From NCBI GenBank assembly GCA_905250115.1, contig CAJNOI010000024.1, forward strand, positions 170,177 to 234,176: a DNA stretch of 64,000 nt, in the 5' to 3' direction. The notes beneath the pieces are model-generated. The model worked only from the letters and a program-made list of their open reading frames with translations, was not told the DNA's origin and did not search any database. Below, in pieces: positions 15,675 through 26,075 of the stretch. The position numbers and the translations under genes were made by a program. The DNA is from Adineta steineri (lineage: Eukaryota; Rotifera; Eurotatoria; Adinetida; Adinetidae). Every line of letters starts with the position of its first letter. The stretch's first letter is position 1.

Positions 15675-16518
15675 ATGTCGTGTTGGAGTCGTAAGAAGGT
15701 TTACAAGCCGTGTAATGATGAACATCGTAAAGTTGTTATTGTTGGTGATAGCGATTGTGGTAAGAATTTCCGTTTTTCCCATCTTTTTCATAAATTAATA
15801 CAATGGACATTCAAAGGTAAATCTTGTTTATTGCAAGCTATTGATGGACAAAAATGGTCTGATCCGTATACTAGAACCTTCGTCGATAGTTATGTTGTTG
15901 AAAAATTTATCAATGAACAAAAAGTGAAAATAAAAGCTAGTCAATCAATTGACTTCAATATTTTCTCTATCGATTATAGTTTGAGCTGACTCTGCTTGAT
16001 ACAAATGGATCAGAAGAATACGATCGACTTCGACCACTTTCATATCCAATGACAGATATATTTATCATGTGTTTTGCTATCGACAATCCTGAGAGTTTCA
16101 AAAACGTCTCTGAGGTATGTCAGTTTTCTTTTTAGAAACTTATCTTGTTAACACATGATTTCTTTCCTCTACAGAAATGGTTACCCGAGTGCAAACATTT
16201 TTGTCCACTTGCTTCGATCGTTCTTGTTGGTAAGTAGAACATTATGAATAGTTATTTGTTTATTGATCTTTACAGGCAACAAAAAAGATTTGCGAGATGA
16301 CCAGACAATAGAAAAAGAACTAGTTCGATTCAAAGAGTGTCAAAAAATGGCCAGAACGATCGGTGCCGTTCACTATGTGGAATCTTCAGCAAAGACTGGA
16401 GAAGGTTTTCTTGAAATAAAGACACATAATTAATTTTCTATGTTGTATTTACTTAGGTATTTGTGAAATAACAAAATATGCAGCATGTTACACTTCGCAT
16501 AAACCTGCGATAAAATAA
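15675..16518 (+). CDS. atypical Rho-family small GTPase
   Basis: Six exons, 15675-15759, 15817-15923, 15980-16114, 16175-16229, 16276-16404 and 16457-16518, all in phase with introns of 52-60 bp, give 190 residues, the usual Rho length. Family hallmarks are the P-loop GDSDCGKS (24-31), [12 protein letters not shown], a KHFCP segment and GNKKDLRDD (G4), and ESSAKTGEG (G5). Several key sites differ from RhoA/Rac: the P-loop has Ser-Asp where Rho has Gly-Ala, and G3 reads DTNGS (71-75) instead of DTAGQ, so the catalytic Gln is Ser. The C-terminus ends SHKPAIK with no CAAX box. From family knowledge such changes usually lower GTP hydrolysis and prevent prenylation. I infer a constitutively GTP-bound or non-cycling, non-prenylated Rho. 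Confidence 0.9.
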
Positions 16519-17046
16519 TGGATCAATCTCAATTCAAAGTTCAACTATGTACATGATGTTTCCGTGGATTTTATTCTGACACTTTTTATGCAGTATATTA
16601 CTCGAATGCTTTATTTTTGAGTAAATAATAAAATAATTTATTTTTAATTCATCTTCTGTATGATTTGTAAGATTATTCATCACTTGGCTTGATAAAAATG
16701 TGTATATGATATGATAATTATCGAGAAATAATGCAAATTTTATCTCTTAACACCACAATTAAAATGTTGTAATGGTATGTAATTGTCAACAGTCCTGTTT
16801 GCATTTTTGAATCGGCTCATTTTTTGTTTTAGAATTCACTGATGTTACTTAGATGAAATAAAAACTAAGACAATTTTATTTATTCTATTTTTGCTTTTAG
16901 TTTCATTTATTTAATTATTTACTTATTTTATTTCTAAATTTTGCTAGTATTTAATTTTAAATCACTTGATGTCTTTCTTTAATTACTCCTTCGTATTTAT
17001 GGTAATATATTCAAATAAATAGATTTATGCAAATTTATATTTATTT
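16519..17046. other. convergent intergenic region, no gene seen
   Basis: A spacer between the 3' ends of the Rho GTPase and the glycosyltransferase. It contains AT-rich sequence with several AATAAA-like signals near 16623 and no convincing open frame. Confidence 0.5.
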
Positions 17047-18921
17047 TTAAACATTTTCACTAATATTAGTAATATTTTCTTTAGTCTCCAGTGTGTCATA
17101 ATGATGAATATCATATTTTTTTCTTAGTTCATATAATAACGTACGATTGAATGGACAATCTGATTTTATAGTCCCATCAGGTTTACGTTGACTTCTCCAT
17201 GCTCCACGTTCATGAATAACTTCGTCGACCCAAAAATGATAACAACCAAAAGGAACACCTTCTGCTCGATCGGTAGTAAGACTGCAAAATTCTTTATCTT
17301 TTTCACACATTTCAATATATAGTTTTCCATCTGTTGCTAAGTTTTCTATTGGATTCACTGGTATAGAAAAGCCATCCATAATCATTTTGGCTGCTTCTCG
17401 AATAAGTCTTACTACTTGTTCTCGTTTTATTCCATTGGGTCGTTCATTGATTGGATAATAGAGACCCTTAAGATAAGGTGCACCAGAAGTCATATATTGT
17501 TCCATATATGTTGTAAAGGATATATTTCCATGTTCTCGCCTCGATTCTTGCAAACCACCGAGATTAATATTTACTGATCCATCTGGTAAAAATGTTTGAT
17601 ACATTTGACCTGTACCAGGACCTGTAACATGAATATCTATTGTACGAAATAATCTTAACTGAGCCGTATATTGGGTCTCTGTCAACTCATATGTCGGTGG
17701 TCTAACATCTGTTATAGTTTTATTAAATCGAGATTGTTGTTTCTTCTGAGGTCTAACTCCAAAGTCTAGAATTTTGGCATTGATTAGTGGCCAGTTCAAT
17801 TTAGTTAAATTAGTTATATTTTGACTTTCATACGTGAGAGTATAATTATTAACTTCATCTATTGCAGCCTTTATTTCCTTTCGATCCATGTCATTGAAAC
17901 GTTTATTCTCGATGATATAAGCACGTAAAACATCATGTGTATTTCGACCTTCTCGAGAAGATCTAGGTCTTCTAAGTGGTGGAATAACTCCGTGCTGAGC
18001 ATACATTCGATCACGAAAAAGTCTAGAAGCATCTAATTCTACCCCACCAGGTAATTGTAAATTTGGTCGTGTACAGCGTTGACATAATAATCCACAACCC
18101 ATAACAAGTTCATCAAAAACAAACCAATTTCCAATGGACATATCATTCAAAACGTATTGTTTAAGAAGACCAACTCCAGCAAATCGATTGACTATTTCTT
18201 CATCACGGCAACCATCACATTCTCTTAGTGTAGCAAGTATACGAAATGGTCGAACATGTCTGGGTGGAAAACGAATTAATGCAACATAAGCAGGATATAA
18301 TGCATCGAAGAGTGAATGACCAATGTTACCCATCCAGTCAAAACCGAAATGAGTAGTAACACCAGGTAATACTATAGGATCAATTGAATAACGAACAAAT
18401 TGTTCGAGTTCAGGGTAGGAATCAAATTCACGGCGAGCTGGTGTAATAGTTTTTGTCTCGAATGTATGCGGAACTATAGTAAGCACTGGAAAAACTCTTC
18501 CTTTAATGACTAACATCGTGAAAGTACTATTGATATAATATAAGTTTTTATATAGACATGATTGATTACGCAAAGAACCAACACATCTGACTGTTGTTTC
18601 TAGTGAACCATTTTCTCCAAGAAATAGCGAATTCAATCCAGAAAATGCATAATTATCCCAAGAATTGTTTCTGTTTTCAGCCGACATTATCCCTGATTTT
18701 GAAAATTTCATATTACAAAAGCTTTTTGTAAATTCCGAGTAGCTTTCACTCGTGTTCCCGCAGATTCTACTATGCAATAGATCATCTTTGGACGCATGAT
18801 TAAATATTCTGGGGCTTTGTGTGATATATATCATAGTACCCACAATAATTAAGATAATAGTAAACACTGACATGGATTTGAGTGAGTATAGCGATCGAAT
18901 ATCGTAGCCTGATTGAAACAT
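17047..18921 (-). CDS. type II membrane glycosyltransferase, GT61-like
   Basis: A single 624-residue frame. A short cytosolic N-terminus is followed by one hydrophobic segment at about residues 18-34 (SVFTIILIIVGTMIYI), typical of Golgi type II enzymes. Two segments recall the GT61/DUF563 family, which includes EOGT and plant xylosyltransferases: FDWMGNIGHSLFDALYPAYV, corresponding to the conserved N-x-x-H region, and HVTGPGTGQMYQTFLPDG followed by SVNINLGG, near the end of the catalytic domain. Several N-glycosylation sequons support a lumenal location. Donor and acceptor cannot be read from the sequence. It is intronless, unlike many neighbours. The family call is by remembered motif pattern, so fairly but not fully secure. 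Confidence 0.75.
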   Translation of the reverse strand: MFQSGYDIRSLYSLKSMSVFTIILIIVGTMIYITQSPRIFNHASKDDLLHSRICGNTSESYSEFTKSFCNMKFSKSGIMSAENRNNSWDNYAFSGLNSLFLGENGSLETTVRCVGSLRNQSCLYKNLYYINSTFTMLVIKGRVFPVLTIVPHTFETKTITPARREFDSYPELEQFVRYSIDPIVLPGVTTHFGFDWMGNIGHSLFDALYPAYVALIRFPPRHVRPFRILATLRECDGCRDEEIVNRFAGVGLLKQYVLNDMSIGNWFVFDELVMGCGLLCQRCTRPNLQLPGGVELDASRLFRDRMYAQHGVIPPLRRPRSSREGRNTHDVLRAYIIENKRFNDMDRKEIKAAIDEVNNYTLTYESQNITNLTKLNWPLINAKILDFGVRPQKKQQSRFNKTITDVRPPTYELTETQYTAQLRLFRTIDIHVTGPGTGQMYQTFLPDGSVNINLGGLQESRREHGNISFTTYMEQYMTSGAPYLKGLYYPINERPNGIKREQVVRLIREAAKMIMDGFSIPVNPIENLATDGKLYIEMCEKDKEFCSLTTDRAEGVPFGCYHFWVDEVIHERGAWRSQRKPDGTIKSDCPFNRTLLYELRKKYDIHHYDTLETKENITNISENV

Positions 18922-21537
18922 TATGATAGATAAGTTGGAAGTAGTTGATTATACAGATTAGATAATGATGATTAGCATCAAGTGTAAGTCGACAGAACTA
19001 AAAATAATTATTATATAGTTTTGATTCAAGAAATGGAATAAATGCAACATTGAGTTTGAGGGTGTGGATGTGTATAAACATTCATCAGTCATACTCGCTC
19101 TTTCTTCGGTGCATTTTTATTAGTATCAAACGTTACACTATTGTTTGTATTTATCTCCTCATCGGAAATATAACCTAGTACTTTCATAATTTCCTTTATT
19201 GAATTAAAAACTAGCGGGTGTAGATAACATGCTCATATTAAATCTACCTGTAATATATCGAACTAATGTAATAAAATTAAACTAGATCAAGGAATGCATT
19301 AGATAGATGATTATCGGTATGATTACAATAATATAATGAATAAACGAAATTAAATACTGATACTTCAGTTTTAATACTAAAAAGTTTATTATTCTACCGA
19401 TGTTTTCAATTAAAAGATTCAAAAAATACAATTTTCCTTATTTTAAACGAGTGATTGAACAATATCAAGTATTCATTTTTCTATCAGTAATTGAATGGAA
19501 TAAATAGACTATTACGATCTACTGAATTTCAGTATATTATATAAAATCTTATCAGATTGATATATCTAGATACATAACTATTGCATTGGAAACTATCGAG
19601 CTCATCAGAAAATACTATTAATCTACTTATAGCTTTACTAGAAATGAGTTTAAATCAATTATATGTTGCAGATAAAAATAAATATAATAATTTATACTCA
19701 ATTGATTAATTTTAAAATCAAAATTGTACTTTCTAATTCTCCTGAATAACGTATTTCAAAAAAAATTCATCTTAGAATTCATATACATAATCATAAAATA
19801 TACTGATTTTGTTTTTTATGATTTATATTCTATTTTCTAATGTATATTTTTTGATACTCATCTATAATTATAATGAAAATAAGTCGAGTTATTTTTCCAA
19901 GAAACTTCAGAAATAACAATTTAAGACTTACTATAAGAAATATCGTCAATATTTTAATGATTTGTTGAAAAAAAATAGATTGAGCTGAAAATTTCAAAAA
20001 AATACTAAACTCATTCTCTTCTCAAGTACAGCAGGTAATCATAAAATTCTCGAATATGATTTTATTATTTATGTCTAATTGTTAAAAACACTTACTTCAA
20101 AGAATTAATTAAACAAACATATATCTTTTTTATTTCTACTGCATGAATGCTATAGAATAGTTATTTATCGTCCTTTTCTGCATGATTGCGTTTTTGTCTT
20201 TTCTTTCGTTTGAAAGCAATAATCGTTGCTAATCGTACTCACTACATTTTCTTTCTCTCTAATAAGAGTAACTAACAGCTACACTATTACATCGGATTTC
20301 TTTATTTGCTTGTGTGTTTATTGTTTACAAATTCTATAACTATATCTAAATAGTTAAAGAATTAAATCAATAGAATAAAAGGCTATGTCACATATGATAG
20401 AAACAAGATATTTTTCTTTACCTTGGGAGTTAAGGATACAAAACGCCGTTGTATGATTTTAATATCATTATTAAAATATTATCTACAAAACAAGAAGAAG
20501 GTTTCAACGCACACTATCTGAATTATGATAACCAAAATAACAATGTACAAACAATTCAAAATTTATCACTATTATCTCTAATAGTTACAAGCACTATATT
20601 AATTCCTTCAAGGAGATTCCGTGTTGCTAGACAATAACTTCGTCATGTATATTTTTCCTTGATAAAAACACACGTGGAAGTTTTTAATGTGAACACCTAT
20701 TTTTTTTCTTGTTTGTATCGATACATAAATAATATTATTTCATATCGCATTTGGCAATTAGTCATGGTCACTTTCTTTTATGTATATATAAAACGCAGTA
20801 GGAACGATATAAAGAAACAAATTTTGTTTTTTTCGTTTCTATTCCTTTCGTAGCAATTATTTATGATTGTTTTCTCTCACATGTATTGGACAGAATTGTC
20901 AGATCATAAAGCAAAAACTCAGACATTTTTAATATTTAAAACACCCACTTTTTTCTGTTAATACAAAAAAAAAAATAAAAAAAAAACAATAGAAATCTAT
21001 ACACTTCAGTACTTATCAGTAGCATTATGAAAGTCATTTGATGTCAAACGCATAAATATAAAAGACAAACTATAAACAGGACACATACAGATGTATTTGA
21101 TAAATTAAATTTCATTCATTGTCATAACGTTTGCTTTGTTTAACTTTTCTTCAAAAATTTACCTAGCTCAGAAAAATGAGACGTTTCATCCACACAGAAT
21201 GCTGGTTTTATTGAAGGAAGAGTTATAAGTATGCTCAAGCGTCTGTCAATAGAGTTGTAGCAAAGAACAAATCAACAATTATAGACAAACGGTAATGGAA
21301 AAAAAAAAGATTAAAAATCAGAACGTGGGAGGGAGGTCCAAAAATTGGAATTGATTTTTTAATGAATTCAAGTCACCACAATGATTGAGATTGTGAAGAA
21401 AAAGAAAAAAAGATACGTATTTTATTTAATGTTTTCTAATGTATATATAAACACTTGTTGAAGAACTCAAGGAGGAGAAAGGAGAAAAAACATTAATAAA
21501 CAACTTAATGTATTAAAAGAATTGTATAATGCGATAG
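18922..21537. other. intergenic, no supported gene
   Basis: AT-rich DNA upstream of the glycosyltransferase. It includes a GAGGGTGTGGATGTG motif at about 19058-19073 and an A-rich tract at about 20965-20990. Short open frames at 20449-20853 lack any recognisable feature and overlap AT-rich low-complexity sequence. Confidence 0.5.
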
Positions 21538-21832
21538 TAGGGATATCACAATACCAATACGATATTGGGATGGTATTGGTATTGGGTGGTATTGGTATTG
21601 ATTTTGGTATTAAATATATCAAAGTCAATAATTTAAAATCGCATGTATAGTTAAACTGACAAATGTTAGTTCAAAATCCTATTCAGATTAGAGGCATTTG
21701 AATAGGATTTTGAACTAACATTTGGCGGTTTAACTATACATGCGATTTTAAATTATTGACTTTGACATATTTAATACTAATACCAATACCAATAGTACTG
21801 GTATTGGCAAAACTGGTATATTAACATTCCTA
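21538..21832. mobile_element. 295 bp hAT-type hairpin MITE with 8 bp duplication
   Basis: The element is an almost perfect palindrome. The left arm contains TCAATAATTTAAAATCGCAT and TTAGTTCAAAATCCTATTCA, repeated inverted in the right arm around a loop of about 10 bp near 21690-21700. The outer parts carry GGTATT repeats. TGCGATAG occurs at 21530-21537 and again at 21833-21840, an exact 8 bp target-site duplication. The termini TAGGG and, in reverse complement, TAGGA fit the loose hAT end rule YARNG on the left and approximately on the right. There is no coding capacity. Confidence 0.85.
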
Positions 21833-22831
21833 TGCGATAGGCCTTTCGAATTTCTTTTCAAATTTTCGTGCTACCTTACTATTAAGTCGACGTGCAACAC
21901 GCCTGATAAAGAGATTGATGGAAGAATTTTACATAATGAATCAAGCATAGTATTAAAGCTATTGATATTTTTAAACAATAAATTGAAATTAATCAGGGAG
22001 AGATAATATTACATCAGTTTGGAATGAAGGTGTGAGTGAGAATGCGGGTGTAGAAGAAGCTCACAACCTTTTATTCGGATATTTTGAGTTAAATATTCAC
22101 TCTACCATTCTAAAATAGATTGTTGGTACTAAGAATAATAACGAATGAAGATTTCATGCATCTATATCTCTTGTTTGCAGGCTTTTAATATTTTTTTGAT
22201 TCAATATTTCAAATTTATACTAGAAAGTCTCAGTTAGCACGTATAATTTAATTAGAATGATCGAAAATTCGTGTTTTTACATTTAAAATATATGACGAAT
22301 GAGAATGTGAATAAATGTAAATGATTCTCTTTGTAACTATTATATTCGTTATACTCAAATTATTTAATATAAAGAAAAATATAGAACGTATAATAAACAT
22401 CAAGTAAGAAACAACAATAAAATATGTTTCAATCGTAACAAATAAATTTTTTGACCTATTTATTTGAAAATTAACAATAGTTCTGTATCTTATTTAAAGT
22501 ATATGACGAGTGAGATCTTATCAGTAGGAATTACATAGAGTTGTGCAACGAAGATGTGAATCAAGATAACAGAATATGAATAAATGGAGTAAAAAAAATC
22601 ATTTATCTTTTATACTATATTAAAGTAAAGTACATATTTTTGTTATAAAATTTATTTGAATAATTTAGAAGTTTAACAATATTTTTCGATTTTTGTTTGT
22701 TTTAAAAAATTGAATTTTTTCATGTAATGATCTTTGATTTTTACTCGCTCTATTTCGATAACCACTGATATATGATAGAATACATAAAATCTTTCTTTTT
22801 CTTCTATTAGAACATCTATTAAACAGTTGTC
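21833..22831. other. intergenic, no supported gene
   Basis: A 1 kb spacer before the kelch gene. A G/T-rich motif, GGTGTGAGTGAGAATGCGGGTGTAG (20-base core at 22029-22048), resembles ends of the short TIR family seen elsewhere. Nothing else was recognised. Confidence 0.45.
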
Positions 22832-24337
22832 ATGCGATTATTAGTCACCTTATTTTTGGCTATCTTTATATTGTGTTTGAAAGGTATATACATTTGAATT
22901 TTTCTTATTGAATGATCTCAATAAAAATAAATGACTACTATTAGGTAAAACTGCAGGCACAGCGAATGTATTTCGTAACAAGAAAGATAATGATATTAAA
23001 TTAGCATCATCCACATCGAATTGTTCTGTATCACAATGTAATGTGTTCCCGAATGATGAAAATATCTATATTTCATCATCAACACTTTATTTTGATTATC
23101 GAACATTGAATAATAGTAGTTACTGTGCACCTAATATTCCGTGTTCGATTTTGGAACCATGTAATAATATTACATATGAATGTGCATCAAGTACTTCTGT
23201 TTGTATCATCAATTCATGTTGTTCACCGCAAGCAGTTTGTTTATTATTGTCTTTAACGAATTTATACAAATCAGGTAATACAATTTAATATGCTTTGAGA
23301 TTATGATTATGATACCTTTTGAATATGTTTGATATATTTTTTAGGATGGTCAAATGGTAGTATTATAGATATTGCACGAGATTCTCACACAGCATCTATA
23401 TTAACGAATGGAAATATTTTAATTACTGGTGGATACAATAATTCTGTTTTAAGTAGTGCTCAGGTATATAATTTAGCAAAGGAAACTTGGACAAATACTG
23501 GTAATATGAATAGTGTACGATATCATCATACAGAATCTATATTAAAAAATGGTAAAGTATTAGTTACTGGTGGAAATAATGGTACAAATCAACTTAACAG
23601 TGCTGAATTGTATGATTCATCAACACAAACTTGGATGTTAATCAATAGTATGAAGGCAGCACGAGAATTTCATACAGCTACTACATTAACCAATGGAAAA
23701 GTGTTAGTTACTGGTGGTTATAATAATGGTATTATTCAATTTAATGCTGAATNNNNNNNNNNNNNNNNNNNNNNNNNNNNNNNNNNNNNNNNNNNNNNNN
23801 NNNNNNNNNNNNNNNNNNNNNNNNNNNNNNNNNNNNNNNNNNNNNNNNNNNNGATATGATGGAACTAGTATTTTAAATGCAGCTGAATTATACGATCCAT
23901 CAACAGGAAATTGGACAATGACTGGTAATATAAATCATGAACGATATTCTCATCGAGCATCAGTATTATTAGATGGAAATGTATTAATTAGTGGTGGCAA
24001 TGATGGTGAAAATATATTGAAAAGTGCTGAATTGTATGATACATCAAAAGGAACTTGGACATTAATTAATGATATGAATACAGCACGAGAATATCATACA
24101 ATAACTATATTAGCTGATGGAAAAGTATTAGTAATTGGTGGACATAATGGTATCGTTTATTTAAATAGTGCTGAATTGTATGACCCATCGTCAAAAACTT
24201 GGACAATTACTTACAATATGAATACTCCACGAATTCGTCATACAGCATCCTTATTACCAAATGGTAAAGTGTTAGTTACCGGTGGAAATAATGATAATAT
24301 TTATTTAAACACAACCGAAATATATCAAACATCATAA
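22832..24337 (+). CDS. secreted kelch-repeat beta-propeller protein (interrupted by assembly gap)
   Basis: Exons 22832-22883, 22945-23274 and 23345-24337 join in phase. The first 17 codons (MRLLVTLFLAIFILCLK) are a signal peptide. A Cys-rich region of about 110 residues follows, then tandem kelch-like repeats of about 48 residues with the pattern RxxHTxxxLxNGKVLVTGG...SAELYDxSTxTW. Three NGxxLxTGG cores precede the 100-N gap at 23753-23852 and three follow it, plus part of the one inside the gap. That would fit a seven-bladed propeller if one repeat core is missing. The frames on either side of the gap do not match at the stated 100 bases, so the true gap length differs or is a placeholder. 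Ligand and role are unknown; the protein is extracellular by prediction. Confidence 0.85.
23753..23852. other. assembly gap of 100 N inside kelch repeat array
   Basis: Exactly 100 N, the common placeholder for a gap of unknown size. It begins within ...QFNAE and resumes at YDGTSILNAAELYD, in a near-identical tandem repeat where assemblers often break. One repeat core of about 38-39 codons would restore the pattern. Confidence 0.95.
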
Positions 24338-25638
24338 ATAGATCGTTTATCGAGATATAATTTTTCTTTTCAAATATTTGATTAATTCTTTTATTTCATC
24401 CTAAATACGATAATTTTCAATTTTATACGATCATGTTTAATGAGAAATAGAATATTAAATAACACATGAAAAAAATAAATCGTTATGACTCTTTAATAAC
24501 TTGTAATGGATAATAAATGTATTGTATTTTCATTCTGAAATTGTTATTCTATTATATAAATATAAAAGAACAAATTGATTCAACGTATTTAAAATAATTA
24601 TTTATTTCTATTTCGAACTCGTCCTTGAACTCTGCACTTTTATTAGTATGTGACTCATTCTTTAGAATATTAAGAGGAAGAACGAAAATACAGTATTGTC
24701 GTTCTTTTTAATATTCGAAATAAATATACATATATATTAAATATTAAAGTGATACTTATGTTATCAAAAATCGTCAGATATGTCTCTGTTGTAGTTTTAA
24801 TATTTTGAAAAAGCTAAACTTTTAGATAATTTTACATCACATCTAAAATAACATATGAATAAAGTTTTATCGTATTCCATAATATCGAATGAGCAAATTT
24901 ACTTGCTCATACTATATAAAAATGATTCACGGACATGTACAATGTTGGAAGTAAATGTTTGTAATTTTATTAAACATGCGTAAATTCTTTGTCATAAATT
25001 GACGCATATAGTTATAATATGCGTATGTGTATTTATAGGTATAAACTAATGTATTTAATTGCGCTAGGGCGTATGTATGAAACTATATATAAACGTAAAG
25101 AGAAGCGCAAATATAACAAAATAAATATATATGAATGTGATCATACTTGTTGACGTAAGTATAATCGTTTGACAAAATAAGCACACAGTATTTGATTTTT
25201 TTTAAAGCTAAACTTAATTGATAACGCATTATATGTTCAATAATTTAACTTCTAGGAGTTTTAATTTGATTAACAGTATATTTCAAATAGAAAATCATGT
25301 AGATCCATAAAAAATTTTAACTCCAAAAAAAAAAAAACCTATTCAACTAATTGCAGTTTATAGAGTTTATTCAAAACCATTGTAATATAATATCTGTGAC
25401 ATAAACTAATTTCCATTATTTTATATTAATTATAGCTTTTCACGACTATTTAAAAATGCAATCAGACATAAAATAAATCAGTATAAAGCATGCTGTTTCA
25501 GTAATTATACTGGAAAAGAAAAAATATCGACTACCATAAATAATTCTTAATGCATCATGAAAATATCAAGAAAATTTTTTGTTCCTTTTTTTCTAAACAG
25601 TAAGTGAATATTTTATTCGAAAAGTAATATTCCTGAGG
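24338..25638. other. intergenic, no supported gene
   Basis: 1.3 kb of AT-rich DNA between the kelch gene and the solo LTR. No gene, repeat or RNA was recognised. Confidence 0.45.
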
Positions 25639-25643
25639 CTAGA

Positions 25644-25867
25644 TGTTACGATCTGTCTCTCGAGTCAGGTCGTAGACCAACTCCATCTACAGTATCTCTT
25701 CTGAACATGGTTCGAGATGAGCGTACTATCTTTATGTTCATGTCTCTTTCACTTCTCTCTCTCGCCTCGCTCTTGTCTATATACAGCTGTCCGCGTACGA
25801 GTTGTGTTTATGCTCTTCATCTTACGGAATATACATTACGAGGGAAGCATAGGAATAAATCATTACA
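25644..25867 (+). mobile_element. solo LTR of a retrotransposon, probably Ty3/gypsy-like
   Basis: A 224 bp segment begins TGTTACGATC and ends AATCATTACA, giving the TG...CA ends of an LTR. CTAGA stands directly outside both ends (25639-25643 and 25868-25872), an exact 5 bp target-site duplication. The base composition is clearly more GC-rich and pyrimidine-rich than its surroundings. TATATA at 25778-25783 and AATAAA at 25854-25859 are placed as in the U3 and R regions of an LTR. There is no internal retrotransposon sequence, so it is a recombination scar. The family is inferred from TGTTAC ends and the 5 bp duplication. It ends about 210 bp before the start codon of the multicopper oxidase. 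Confidence 0.82.
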
Positions 25868-26075
25868 CTAGATTTTTATCAAAAACATATCGGAGGTAAA
25901 TTATCAAGAGAACTCATTATTTTTCTTTTTTGTTTCATGTTTATTGACAAGAATTAATAAAAGAAATATATTAGTTTCGTTATTTTCATTAGTATATTAA
26001 AAAAACGAACGATTTGCTGCGATAGAACTGAAATCTCTAAGAAGATACAACGAACAATCAGTAAACATTGAAAAT

